This document shows, in pieces, positions 1-10,338 of a stretch of 64,000 bases of DNA; the stretch's first letter is position 1; each line of letters begins with the position of its first letter. Position numbers and translations under genes: made by a program. Source of the stretch: Allolobophora icterica (taxonomy: Eukaryota > Annelida > Clitellata > Crassiclitellata > Lumbricidae); assembly GCA_963556255.1 (NCBI GenBank), contig OY744609.1, positions 22,136,276 to 22,200,275 of the forward strand. The letters are read 5' to 3'. A model generated the notes under the pieces. It was given only the letters and a program-made list of their open reading frames with translations. It did not search any database and was not told the DNA's origin.

Positions 1-330
1 ACACGTTTGACAAATTATAAAAGAAGTTAATTTTGAAGTAAAAAATATAGATATAGGACACTGCAAATGTCTAGAACTTATAGTTGTAGTCAATGCCTCA
101 TAATTTATATTTTCCATCTTGTTGCGATATTTGGCATTCCATGTATGTATGCATGTATGTATGTATGTGTGTATGTATGCATGCGTTTATTTATGCACGT
201 TTGTATATATCTGGATATTTATTTACCCTCTTGCTTGTATATGCCTATGCAGCCTATAACATAACATTTCTCACACCTAATTCTATGTTTTCAACAGTCA
301 AATGTGGAACGGAAATATAAAAGAAATTCA
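1..330. other. AT-rich spacer with short TATG microsatellite
   Basis: No coding signal is visible. The segment holds a short imperfect TATG/TGTA tetranucleotide run near 139-185; the small ORFs here are translations of that run. Confidence 0.5.
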
Positions 331-360
331 GAATTTTCGGTGTGTTTTTGGTCTGGCTAA

Positions 361-1161
361 AGATACCACCGTCGTTTTAATCGCGGTTTCCAAGTAACAA
401 TTTGTCAAATGCAGTTTATATGGCTTGGAACTCCCCAGCAGCTCTCTAAAATAGATCTGTCTTCTCTTGCCTTGCAATTCCCACACCTTTCTTTCTCGAC
501 CTGGGTCCGGGACTTGGGAGTCATCCTGGACCAGGAACTTGCATTCACGCGGCACATAAATCTTCTTTCCCGCAGTTGCTATTACCAGCTCCGGCAACTC
601 AAGGTGATCTCCCGTTCTTTGTCTCCCGGTGCAGCTTCCACGCTTGTCCACGCATTTGTGGTTTCTCGATTGGACTACTGCAGTGCCATATATGGCGGAC
701 TCCCGGCCTGCCGGATTGAGTCCCTGAATAGAATTCTGCGTACTGCTGCCCGCCTTGTAGGCCGCATCCCCAAGTTTGGCAGAGTGTCTGGATATATGAG
801 GGATGTCCTTCACTGGCTCCCTTACCCACAGCGCATCACTTATCGAATCTCTGCCTTGGTCCGGCGGTGCTTTGAAGGCCTGGCTCCTCCATACCTGCGG
901 GAGCTCTGCTGTCCCACCTCATGCTCGCAGCGCCGTTTCTCTCTCCGCTCAGCTACGCAAGGTGAACTTATTGTTCCCCGCGCTCGGACAGCTCGGACAG
1001 CCATACGGCAGCGCCGTGCCTTTTCTGTGGCTGCTCCCATGTCCTGGAATGGGCTCCCTATCAAGCTCCGTCAAATACCGATTGGTCATTTTACCCTGTT
1101 TCTTACTGTCCTCAAAACTGCGTTATTTGACCGTGGTTGGGCTGGGAGTGCTCCTGAGTAG
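361..1161 (+). pseudogene. 5'-truncated CR1/L2-like LINE, C-terminal part of reverse transcriptase ORF
   Basis: The translation from about 361 reads as the C-terminal third of a non-LTR retrotransposon ORF2. It contains QFIWLG, then VRDLGVILDQELAF, SRLDYCSAIYGGLPACR, ARLVGRIPKF, LHWLPYPQRITYRI, and a C-terminal block with WNGLP. These are the thumb and post-RT segments typical of the CR1/L2 group. The RT palm with its catalytic aspartates and the endonuclease are absent, and an in-frame stop lies at 358-360, so the copy is 5'-truncated, as usual for LINE insertions. The frame then stays open for about 250 codons to the TAG at 1159, so the insertion is not very old. The ATG at 409 is internal, not a real start. 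No function is expected from this copy. Confidence 0.85.
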
Positions 1162-1235
1162 GCAATCTTGAAGGGGCGCGTTATTTGACCGTGGTTTGGC
1201 TGGGAGTGCTCCTGAGTAGGCAATCTTGAAGGGGC
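1120..1235 (+). repeat. 58-bp tandem duplication at the LINE 3' end
   Basis: The end of the ORF and start of the 3' UTR (1120-1177) is repeated directly at 1178-1235 with one inserted base. The second copy lies past the stop codon. It may be a feature of the family's 3' UTR or a local duplication. Confidence 0.8.
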
Positions 1236-1272
1236 GCTATATAAAACTTTAATAATAATAATAATAATAATA
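1236..1272 (+). repeat. LINE 3' terminus with (AAT)n tail
   Basis: The element ends in GGCGCTATATAAAACTTT followed by (AAT)n to 1272. A microsatellite tail of this kind is characteristic of CR1/L2-like LINEs. The same GGCGCT...(TTA/AAT)n ending recurs in the LINE end at 17.4 kb and in the SINE at 10.3 kb. Confidence 0.7.
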
Positions 1273-1305
1273 GCTGATTATATATATATATATATATATA
1301 TATGT

Positions 1306-1341
<36 letters not shown>

Positions 1342-1353
1342 GCATTTAGATGC

Positions 1354-1498
1354 ATCCTATAATAGTTTATGACGTATTTAATCAGCATCTAAATTTTCTC
1401 CAACCATTAATTGGACATTTTTTACTAATTGTGAACAGAATTACACAAAGACACCCTGAAAACCAAACTGTAAAAGTTACTATTTTCCCATATATATC

Positions 1499-1529
<31 letters not shown>

Positions 1530-1837
1530 CTTGATTGATTGATATATATATATAGAAATACGTGAAGTACATACATGGTTACATATAAGTATTCTGAGCA
1601 TATTGTTTACATAATGTCCAGTCCAAATCCCATTTGAATCCTGGTGTTCCACATATGGATGACCTTCAAAACAACACATTTGTTAATCCTTGCAAATGCT
1701 GATTAAATACGTCATAAACTATTATAGGATGAATCTAAATTTTCTCCAACCATTTATTGGACATTTTTTACTAATTGTGAACAGAATTACACAAAGACAC
1801 CCTCAAAACCAAACTGTAAAAGTTACTATTTTCCCAT
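1354..1837. repeat. Direct repeat pair with a flipped 35-bp segment
   Basis: A 103-bp sequence at 1389-1491 recurs in the same orientation at 1735-1837 with very few changes. The 35 bp just before each copy (1354-1388 and 1696-1730) are exact reverse complements of each other. Between the copies are AT dinucleotide runs (1491-1550) and unique sequence. No protein is encoded. Confidence 0.8.
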
Positions 1838-2212
1838 TTACAGGTTCCTACTGAAGAGGTATTGCAAAAGAAAAACGCGGAATTACAAAACATATATTAC
1901 AGGACAATTATAAGGTTTCAATGCACTCTGTATATCTTTCTGTTACAGGAAATTTGTAAACTTTCACTGCACAATATTCATGTTTTCACCCAACTAACTT
2001 GGGAGTTTCTGTATGCCAGAGGACGAGCAAACCGGGTTAAGGCAACCAATAAGGGTTTTCCAGAATGTATAACAATTATTCTAAAGTACTTGAGACTAAC
2101 GGACTTGGTCACGTTCCGTAATCGATTAATTATCATCTCGTGAGAATTTTATCTACTCAATCGATAATGTGATGTTCTCACAATCTGCCGCGTTATATGT
2201 CCTAATATATGC

Positions 2213-2280
2213 ATGCATACATACATACATACATACATACATACATACATACATACATACATACATACATACATACATAC

Positions 2281-2311
<31 letters not shown>

Positions 2312-2389
2312 CATACATACATACATACATACATACATACATACATACATACATACATGCATACATACATACATACATACATACATACA
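2213..2389. repeat. (ACAT)n tetranucleotide microsatellite
   Basis: About 44 nearly perfect ACAT units. ORFs on both strands here (HTYI or MYVC repeats) are artefacts of the 4-bp period. Confidence 0.98.
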
Positions 2390-2690
2390 AGGGGAGAGGG
2401 CTGGTTATTTTTGCCAAACTCAGTTTGAAGATAGGCGCTATACACGGATTCCTTTATAGTTAACTAGTGTACAATCTAATAGGCTACGATACGATGCCAT
2501 ACAATATCATACGAGCTTTTTACCGAACATGGCTCAACTTAACCTTTCTTTTCATTAAGTTCCATTAATTTTATGACGTTGAAGAAAGGAAAATTGCGAC
2601 TACGATTACAGTAGACGTGATTATGAGTTAGATTTTGGAATAAAAAGGTTAATTTATAAACAAATAGACATTCTGAACCTTGGGGAGTGC

Positions 2691-2830
2691 ATTAGTCTAA
2701 TGATTAGCGTCATGGACTGTCCACTAACAAGTCGCAGGTTAAAATTTTATCAGTGAAAATAGATATTTAAACATTTCTATTCAATCTAGGCGCCAGCGTA
2801 ATCCGTTTTTAATATGAGTAGCCTACGCTG
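2691..2830 (+). repeat. Degenerate tRNA-derived SINE in the copy A intron
   Basis: A tRNA-like head (A-box-like AATGATTAGCG) and degenerate B-box region precede a segment with GCCAGCGTAATCCG. The same sequence occupies the equivalent intron position in copies B (8797-8930) and C (21325-21445). The insertion therefore predates the gene duplications. Confidence 0.5.
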
Positions 2831-3004
2831 ACTGCTCACTTCGCAATTATAATTTACACTACTATGTTAAGTTACAGCACAAATTCAATTTAAACTCAAG
2901 TTATAATCTATACCGTAATTTAAATTATTTTGCATTTTACTCTGCAATTACAATGTAGGCTAGCTCTACACTACAGTTGGTGAAATTTGCTCACTTTTCT
3001 AAAG

Positions 3005-3504
3005 GTTATGGTGGAATATATATGGATGCTGATGTCCTGGTTGTCAAGTCGTTTAACCCACTTCGTCGATTTCCTTTCGTCATCGGCCGTGAAATCCAGA
3101 ACGGACTTTGCAACGGGATAATGCTCGCTGAAAGAGGCGCCCCCTTTCTTCGACTTCTCCTCGAACAATACCACTCCTACCTGGGTCCGAATGAGCCATG
3201 GGGCGAGAAGTCTGTTTACAACGCGGATAAACTAGCTCGTCTCTATCCACACCTGGTTCACATCGAAGAGACGACTCTGAACAGACCCAACTGGGAAAAG
3301 ATGGCTCAGATCTACGATGGAAGGTACAACTGGACGCAGAATTACGCTGTACATCTGTGGATCAGACTCTGGCCAAAGGAAAAACTACCGAATGGAGTCG
3401 AGGACATTCTGACGAAAAACACAACATTCGCAGAACTCGCCAGACTCGCCATATCTGGCTCACACGAAATTGGTGCGAAAAACACAACGTCTCTTTATGT
3501 ATAA
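3005..3504 (+). CDS. GT32-like glycosyltransferase copy A, second exon only
   Basis: This is the catalytic exon of a Gly_transf_sug/GT32-type enzyme. It opens after an AG acceptor (3003-3004) with GT TAT GGT GGA, encoding YGGIYMDADVLVVKSF, which holds the nucleotide-sugar/metal-binding DXD motif (DAD). It continues through NGIMLAERGAPFLRLLLEQYHSYL, HLVHIEETTLNRPNW, NYAVHLWIRLWP and NTTFAELARL to a TAA at 3502-3504. Its 500-bp length leaves the same phase as the matching exons of B, C and D. No first exon is visible in the 3 kb upstream, so it lies outside the window or is lost. The tail (GSHEIGAKNTTS) matches copy D, not B or C. GT32 enzymes transfer sugars in the Golgi lumen; the acceptor cannot be read from sequence. 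Confidence 0.75.
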
Positions 3505-3582
3505 TAATTGTAACCAACTAAATTTGAGTTCTGTTGATGGTGTTCTTAATAGATCCTAGATTTGGACGAAGTCAGAAATAAT

Positions 3583-3636
3583 GGCTCATACGAAATCAGA
3601 AAATTTAGGGAAAATACAACTTCTATTCATAAGTAA
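3583..3636 (+). pseudogene. Orphan alternative C-terminal tail downstream of copy A
   Basis: About 80 bp past the copy A stop lies a second tail reading GSYEIRKFRENTTSIHK-stop. It is nearly identical to the last 17 codons of copies B and C. Copy A itself uses the other tail type. This is either a duplicated leftover or an alternative last coding segment; no clear acceptor was assigned. Confidence 0.6.
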
Positions 3637-4203
3637 GAACTGTAGGTAACTAACTTTAAGTTCTTAATGGATTCTAGGCTTGCACGAGGTCAGAATTAAT
3701 CGCAAAATTGCACCAAGCATATCTATGAATCGATGGCTATATGCAATTTCCGCCGTACTAGATCGCGAGCGCGGAATAAAATGCGAATCTTCTTACGATA
3801 CACTTCACAACTTGACAGTGAAGTTTCGAATATTGAGTTACTGTCCCATCAAACGTTTAATACAAATTCGTTAGACTCAGAGTATATTTCAACTGTATAA
3901 CTTGTGGGACAAATGTTTAATACAACTCCGTTAGACATAAATTTCTGTTATGACCTAAATGCGCAGTGTAGTATCGCCCCGCTCCTCACGTAGGCCCTTT
4001 CTTAACTCCTCAAGAATAGAGATGCGAGCTAAGTCGTTGCTAGATGGCGTGCTAGTCGCAGTGTCTGCGTCAATATAATCTACGATATCACTCTCTCCAC
4101 CACCATTAACATACAAATTAATAGTCAACATTATTTTGTCAGTATCTTCATGAAATATCTATACATATAATATCCATAGAGTGTGTGTCTGTCGATATAC
4201 GCT
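3637..4203. other. Copy A downstream flank shared with other units
   Basis: No gene. It holds 3' flank sequence shared with the B, C and D units: the ATTAATCGCAAAATTG region near 3695 and GTCTGCGTCAATATAATC near 4062, which recurs near 24200. Confidence 0.5.
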
Positions 4204-4254
4204 ACGTCACAAACGGTTTCTGTTCTATTGTGAAACAGAAACCGTTTGTGACGT
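4204..4254. repeat. Perfect 21-bp inverted repeat (hairpin)
   Basis: Arms at 4204-4224 and 4234-4254 are exact reverse complements (beginning ACGTCACAAACGG) around a 9-bp loop. No target duplication was seen at the outer edges, so it is not clearly a transposon. Confidence 0.9.
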
Positions 4255-5417
4255 CAGTACTGCGGTCTTGACGACGGCGATCAGAGTATTTTAACCAACG
4301 ATACATATTGGCCTATTATACACTGCCGTCATAATATGACGGGCAAATACTCTAGTTTAACTAATAGTATCGCAATCTGCAGTAGTTGCATCGATACTGT
4401 TAACGGTGTATTTAATTATCACCTATGTTACAGAATAATACTAATAACTGCAGGCTTGCAACTGCTACCGATGGTTGGCCTCGTCGCAGACAGCAACTAT
4501 TTGCAAAGTTTGCAATGTCACATTCAGCAACAGCATCACATTCATAAACAGTGCTGATGTACAATTCAGGGTCGGACTGGCTTGCAAAAGCGGACCGGGA
4601 AATTTGGTCTTGGGCGACACACATCATCGAGCGTCAAAGGCACGAAACCTTTCAGGATAAGGTGTCTGCCCAACTGCCAATGCTTTTATTTACATTTACA
4701 TGTACCATAAAATGAAGGACAAGTTTATTTATTGATGGGCCAAATGGCACAATATTGTTAAATTAATAAATTAATATTTACCGATGCTATTATGCTCTGT
4801 GCAATGTATTTTGAATATTTTGAATACCATCGCTTCTCACTAGATAATGGGAGGCCCTAGTTAGCTGGACTTGTACCATTTGGGCCTCCCATTGTGTACC
4901 ATGAAACAAACTTACATCACTTCAGCATATCTATGTATGCTATAGATACATATTATGGCATTATATAGCTAGAATCGGTAATCAATCAATCAATCAATCA
5001 ATTATGGCAATATATATGTTATGGCATTACATAGCTAGTATCGGTTGTTACACTTGTATTTTCTTTCTTTTTCGCGGTTACTTGGACAAATAAAATGTTA
5101 AAAGATCAAGAAATAAACATTATGCGTTTTAATTTCTGATTTGTCGTAAATTCGTAATTTTGTTTCGAACCAACTGTTACATTATGTAGTGTACTGTGCA
5201 CAGTTTAGTTTATTTCAGAAACTTAACATCATGATAGAATTAGCAGATATAACCTCACACAACCGAGTTGACGGCAAAACGTCAACGATTTCATCATTAT
5301 TTATTCTGTTTCCCCAGCCATCAGCATGAAGGATTCTTACACTTAAATTGACTTAGCAAATTTCGTCATCTCATCAAAATGTATTTGAATTTTGAAAATG
5401 ACCTCTGACAAGCAAGT
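4255..5417. other. Gene-free spacer
   Basis: No coding evidence. At about 4570 a CAGGGTCGGACTGGC sequence resembles a hAT terminus, but no partner end was found. Two similar segments containing TATGGCATTA(T/C)ATAGCTAG lie at about 4953 and 5022, around a short (ATCA)n run. Confidence 0.4.
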
Positions 5418-6250
5418 TGTGATGAGGATAACGTCAAAGCGAATTTGTAAGCCAAAAACAACTTTGAATACGCCAGGCTATGCAAATTGAACTTAAGGAG
5501 AACGTGGTAAAAGCAAACAATACATTTTCTCCAAAATTTGCATTTGGCCCTCTATTTCTGTTCTTTTTGCTGTTTTTCGCTATTGGAACTGCTTCACTTT
5601 CTATAGATTCAGATTGCATGACGTTTTCTGAGACTGTGTCTGTTACTTCAGTGTCAAATAGCAAATTATATCCTTCTTCAAGAGTAGTTTCCCCATTTTC
5701 TTGCAGAGTCCAATAATTCCGTTTGCAGCTGCTCTTTTGTTACACTGTCATCAAATTTTCTGAGCAACTCACCCAGGTGCTGTAGTTCATCACTGGGAAT
5801 CCTTATCGAAATTTATGCAACATTGCTTGGATCTAAACAAGACAAATCACCATAACGACTATCGTGCTCACAGAATCTCTGTTTCAAATTGCTAATAACT
5901 TGATCCATTACCACGTTGTGAACATTTAGGCCTAGGCTATTAGAAATTTATCTTTCGCATTTTCAACTGGCTGGTCTTTAACAGATTTTTCTGGCAATTT
6001 CTTTCTTGATCTAACTCTTTTCTGTTTCAAAGCAGTCTCAACATCAATGTCGAGATTTCTTTTATCTAGTTCACTTGTAAGCAAGTTCTAAAACTGTGTA
6101 GCTGCGTCAAAAGGACAGCAAAAGTTCGATGTGTTTGGCCTAATTCATTGACAGTATCTTGAACCATGCCGTTTGTTTGGAAATATTGAAATAGGCCAAA
6201 GACTTTCAACAACAATTGCGCTGTCAAAATTAATTCAAAACTTGTCAAAC
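5418..6250 (-). pseudogene. Decayed hAT-type transposase gene
   Basis: Reading the minus strand gives a broken protein with SELDKRNLDIDVETALKQKR, then MDQVISNLKQRF, YGDLSCLDPSNV, SDELQHLGELLRKFDDS and LQTELLDSARKWGNYS. Near the 3' end it reads ENVLFAFTTFSLSSICIAWRI. The order and spacing match the C-terminal half of hAT transposases of the DUF4371/ZMYM1-like type. In-frame stops and shifts (for example after PSNV and after KWGNYS) show it is dead. The last part resembles the start of the hAT dimerisation region, but the conserved SxxERxFS motif is not preserved. Confidence 0.6.
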
Positions 6251-6466
6251 AATCAAGGAGAGTTTTCGCTCTGTATCGGTCTTTTTGAGCGGCCGGCCCA
6301 CCGGGAATCTCCCTGTGTCCCAGCGACCCAGTCCAAGCCTGGTACAGTTTATCGAGCTCTGCGTTACCTGATGCGCCTATGATGCACGTAGATCAGTGAA
6401 GCCGATGCGTTCAATAAAAACCAAGGTTAACAATAATGCTGTGTTTGGAAACACACCCTCCGTCAT

Positions 6467-6650
6467 CAGCAACGTAACTAGGATTTTTCGTTTGGGGGGG
6501 GGGGCTTAAGCCTTGAGCACGGCAACATTTATACAGTGTTCATACGAATTTTAGCCGTAAGCATACAACGGCCTGACTTGTTTGGGGGGGGGCTTCAACT
6601 TCGTTTGGGGGGGCTTGAGCCCCCCAAGCCCAACGCTAGTTACGTCCCTG
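6467..6650. mobile_element. 184-bp hAT-like MITE with 8-bp target duplication
   Basis: Left end CAGCAACGTAACTAG and right end CTAGTTACGTCCCTG are imperfect inverted termini. They are flanked by perfect 8-bp direct repeats TCCGTCAT (6459-6466 and 6651-6658). The interior contains G-rich tracts (TTTGGGGGGG) and no gene. The 8-bp duplication and CA...TG ends fit the hAT superfamily. Confidence 0.9.
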
Positions 6651-6658
6651 TCCGTCAT

Positions 6659-7207
6659 CTTATGCAGAGGAAACATTCAAACATTACTTTTACTTGGTTC
6701 GCTATCAGCACGATCGTCAACTTCGCCAAATCACGACTTCCACCCTTATAAACTTGTGCGGTCAGGGCGCGGCTACACCTTCGTCATCACAACTTCATTT
6801 ACTGCAGAATCCACGACACCTTGATCGGATACTCCAGCACTTGGGGCTTAATCGTGCGCTGCACGCTTTGCTCCTCTTGTGTAGGTCCAGGCTGAGCCCG
6901 TAGTTCAATATCCCTAACGCGCTAATGTTCCTGATATTTCCTCATTTTCCAGGACATAGAATCTTCAATACAATTAATAATTATAATAAATAATAATTAT
7001 ATATAGTCGTAGTAATGATAATCTAATAACTTCTCTAAAGCCAATGTTTTAACGCTCAAGCATGAGAAGCGACATAATTATTTTCTACAAACACTGATTA
7101 TAAATTATTGACAATAGCAGCATTTGACTCTGAAGTTAAATATGAATAGGATAGGTCTAGTAGTTTTACATAGCGATTCCTCGTTCAAGGTTCGTCTGGC
7201 TCTTATC
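6659..7207. other. Gene-free spacer upstream of copy B
   Basis: No coding, RNA or transposon signal recognised apart from short ATA-rich runs near 6980-7010. Confidence 0.4.
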
Positions 7208-7366
7208 CTCCTTCGACACGTACACACACAACACACACACAGTGTCACACACACAGTGTCACACACACAGTGTCACACACACACGCACACACTCACGCAC
7301 ACACACAGTGTCACACATACACACAAACAAACACACAAATACACACACACACACACACACACACTC
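7208..7366. repeat. CA microsatellite with interspersed AGTGTCAC motifs
   Basis: A (CA)n tract interrupted by regular AGTGTCACAC elements. A closely related tract lies at the same relative position upstream of copy C (19590-19735), so it was duplicated with the unit. Confidence 0.95.
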
Positions 7367-7600
7367 GTCTAGTTATTAATTCACCAATATTGCTGACGTA
7401 CTTCTCTCATCGGCTTCAGGCCAGCGATGCAATCAGTGCACGCATGCATGCCCTCTGCAGCCTTCAATTACCGTACTTAAAAGGATCGTAATCACTAGTA
7501 TTATCAGGTAAAGCCTCAGCCTCGATTTAGTGCTGGCATTGCATGTTTGTTGTTGGATTACGACGAACCCTCGTTAAACAGATCATGCAGTTTCTCAGCG

Positions 7601-7759
7601 AGCAAACATACAAACCGCCACATTTGGAATTCGCAGAAGGGGTGGAGGCCGAAAGGATCATTCACGACCGTTGCTATATTCAGAAAATTGCTATTTTTTT
7701 AGAATAATACCCGATCTGTAGCGTTAAGATTACCAATTCTTATCTGAGACCCGTGTACC
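7601..7759 (+). promoter_or_regulatory. Conserved 5' flank of copy B
   Basis: The block with GCAAACATACAAACCGCCAC and GGGGTGGAGGCCGAAAGGATC directly upstream of the start codon is kept in units B and C and, partly, D. Conservation among paralogs suggests promoter or 5' UTR sequence, but recent duplication alone could also explain it. No TATA box was assigned. Confidence 0.3.
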
Positions 7760-8486
7760 ATGTCGAACTGCAAGAAGATGGGGCTCGTAACATTGATTTT
7801 ACTAATGAGTACCACTTTAGTGTTTTACAGTGATTTTCACCGACACGCGATGCAATTTATTAATTCTCTAAACTCATCGCGCAGTTCAACGTCGGAGCCA
7901 TCCAAGATTTATCGAGATCTCTCTGCCGAATTCGAAAGAGATGCTTCATTCGTGGGCGATCGTTTTAGCGTTCTCGAAGCCTTGAAAAGAGATGGCTACA
8001 CTCCATTAGCCGTTTCAGAAGTTGGATTTCACACATCTCCTCTAGAATCTACAATTGTTTGCTCCAATGCATCGCAGTCGACCAAACAAGTTATAAATGC
8101 TCAGCGCAACCTATCAGCAGTTGATTTAAACAAATCTACCAACAACGGTTCTAGGAACGACCAAAGTCATCCAGTGGACGAGCAGTTAAACTCGACACAA
8201 GTTCTAAGAGTTCCCAACGTGGTTCACTACGTCTTTCTAGGATCAGATCTGACCTTCACCTTCACCAACTATCTCAGCTATCGCAGCGTAGACAGATTCA
8301 TAAGACCGGACCAAATCTTTGTTCATGGTGACCATCCTCCAAGCGGAAAGTGGTGGAATCGTACCATCAACGAAGTCAAGAACATCTACCATGTCAATAG
8401 AACATACTTGAAAAAAGCCCCAAATGGTCAACCTTTCAAGTTTCTGGCTCACATATCAGACTACATGAGAACAGAAACATTGTTGA
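7760..8486 (+). CDS. GT32-like glycosyltransferase copy B, exon 1
   Basis: The start ATG sits in a good context (ACCATGT) that is conserved in copies C and D. Residues 8-24 (GLVTLILLMSTTLVFYS) form a single hydrophobic signal anchor after a short basic N-terminus, giving a type II Golgi topology. A Ser/Asn-rich stem with several N-glycosylation sequons follows. The catalytic domain begins near residue 151 with PNVVHYVFLG and continues with FTNYLSYRSVDRFIRPDQIFVHGD and KWWNRTINEVKNIYHVNRT. The exon ends at TTGTTGA, followed by the donor GTAAGTAT, which splits a Ser codon (phase 1). Joined to 9051-9556 it gives a 410-residue protein. GT32 enzymes (A4GALT, A4GNT, yeast OCH1) are known Golgi glycosyltransferases; the sugar and acceptor here are unknown. 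Confidence 0.8.
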
Positions 8487-8796
8487 GTAAGTATAGTGAA
8501 ACACTTTCTGATAATTTGCAATTACTGATCTGAATTATAAAGGCCTTCTGGATGCCCGGTCTTCTCAGCCGTTCGTGTCTTTTACTTCTGGCATAATTTA
8601 ATTTTCCCGAGTTCTGAGATACACGCACAACGTCGCACATATATACATTACACATAATCATGTCTATATACATTCATGCATAATTACATAAACGCCTCAT
8701 GCACGCCTAATACGGATATAAAGACATATATAGGGGTCTACTTATATTAGGGTGGTCCACGACTTCATTGCATACAATAACGTTTCAGTTTCTGAA

Positions 8797-8930
8797 TACT
8801 CTAAACTAATGGTTAGCGTCCTGGACGGTCAACTAACAGGTCGGAAGTTAAACTCTTTATAAGTTAAAAAGGTGTTCTAAGATTTCTGTCCCCTCTGGGA
8901 GCCAGCGTAGTCCGGCTTAAGATAAGTACA
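8797..8930 (+). repeat. Degenerate SINE in the copy B intron
   Basis: A tRNA-like head (CTAATGGTTAGCGTCCTGG) is followed by a body with GCCAGCGTAGTCCGG. It is orthologous to the SINE in the introns of copies A and C. Confidence 0.55.
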
Positions 8931-9050
8931 CAAGCTAAACTAAAATTATAATTTACACCGCAATTTAAATTAGTTTGCAGTTCACTCTGCAATTATAGTG
9001 TAGGTTAACAATACATTGCAGTTGGCGACATTTGCTGACTTTATTTTTAG

Positions 9051-9556
9051 GTTATGGTGGAATATACATGGATGCTGATGTCCTGGTTGTCAAGTCGTTT
9101 AACCCGCTTCGTCGATTTCCTTTCGTGATCGGCCGTGAAGGCCCTGATGCCCTTTGTAACGGGATAATGCTCGCCGCAAGAGGCGCGCCATTTCTTCGCC
9201 TCCTCCTCGAACAATACCACTCCTACTTGGGTTCTATGGAAATCTGGGCCGTGAAGTCTGTTGTCAACGTGGATAAACTAGCTCGTCTCTATCCACACCT
9301 GGTTCACATCGAAGAAACGACTCTGAACAGACCCAACTGGCAAGAGAAGGCTCAGATCTACGACGGAATGTACAACTGGACGCAGAATTACGCAGTCCAT
9401 CTGTGGATGCGACTCTGGCCAGAGGAAAAACGACCAAATGGAGTCGAGGACATTCTGACGAAAAACACAACATTCGCAGAACTCGCCAGACTCATCATAT
9501 TTGGCTCGCACGAAATCAGAAAATTTAGGGAAAATACAACTTCAATTTATAAGTAA
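9051..9556 (+). CDS. GT32-like glycosyltransferase copy B, exon 2
   Basis: This exon follows the acceptor TTATTTTTAG and completes the split Ser codon. It encodes YGGIYMDADVLVVKSF with the DAD motif at residues 250-252 of the joined protein, expected to bind metal and sugar nucleotide. It ends ...GSHEIRKFRENTTSIYK with TAA at 9554-9556. Exons of 727 and 506 bp sum to 411 codons with an intact frame. Copy B is the most divergent in the middle of this exon: REGPDALC, and SMEIWAVKSVVNVDKLARL where C and D have PWADKSVFNAD. This may affect substrate binding, but no fold-breaking change is visible. The intron (8487-9050) is 564 bp with GT-AG ends. Confidence 0.8.
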
Positions 9557-9990
9557 GAACTGTAGGTAACTAACTTTGAATTCTGTTGATGGTGTTCTTA
9601 ATGGATTCTAGGCTTGCACGAGGTCAGAATTAATCGCATAATTGCACCAAGCATATCGATGGCTATACGCAATTTCCGTCAAAAGTTTAGTTACAAAACC
9701 GTCGGACTCAGGGTGTGTTTAAACTATTTAGCTTGTGGGAGAAATGTCTCTGTAGTTTAAGTATTTGTCCCAGCAGTTTGGGTGGTTTGTCCCAGGTGAT
9801 ATTCTACTTTTTTAATGTTATATTACAATATTAAATTGTTAACCTTCTAATTCGAAATATTCAATTAATTAGACATTATCTTAAAATCGAATCGATGCAT
9901 GACATAAATACATTTAGTTAACACGTGATACAGAAGTCTACCTATATCTCAGAAAATGGTGCTCCCTCTAGGCTTTTCCAGAAACCAATG
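9557..9990 (+). other. 3' flank / probable 3' UTR of copy B
   Basis: Sequence past the stop (GAATTCTGTTGATGGTGTTC) is shared with the flanks of A, C and D. No convincing poly(A) signal could be singled out. Confidence 0.4.
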
Positions 9991-10007
9991 GCTGTCTACG
10001 TAAGCTA

Positions 10008-10240
10008 TTGGCTGCCAAGATGTCAGTGGCTCCACATTCCATGCAAGTAGAACATCTGATCTCTCACTACAACAGTCTGAGAATGCGCCATTCAGTGTCT
10101 TTGGATGCCGTTAATGATCGGTTATTGATATCACTCAATGGAGTGGGCACTGAATATTTTGACCCCAGGCCATGCGTAGCCAAATTCCTTACTAGAAAAG
10201 ACAGACGCGAAGCCTGCGAAGGACATTCGGATGATCGGAT
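10008..10240 (+). pseudogene. hAT transposase C-terminal remnant (unit B)
   Basis: The frame reads VAPHSMQVEHLISHYNSLRM, then AVNDRLLISLNGVG and YFDPRPCVAKFLTRKDRR. This resembles the hAT dimerisation domain end, with a degraded (S/A)P.S...ER.FS motif, followed by the usual DPRP...RR tail. The N-terminal transposase is absent. A paralogous copy is at 22627-22850, duplicated with the unit. Confidence 0.5.
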
Positions 10241-10338
10241 TCGGACGTTTACGCTATGCAGTTATACGCGCACAAGTTTTTCCACAGTGCCCTGATCCGA
10301 CTATATGGGAAGTTGTTGTGACCGGACTTCTTCTTGAC

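Noticed and set aside
328..829. Minus-strand ORFs opposite the LINE fragment
   Set aside because: They are antisense shadows of the sense RT frame, which carries the recognisable LINE motifs.
2153..2463. MYVC/HTYI repeat ORFs on both strands
   Set aside because: Pure translation of the ACAT microsatellite.
4570..4640. hAT element starting CAGGGTCGGACTGGC
   Set aside because: No inverted partner end or 8-bp duplication could be found.
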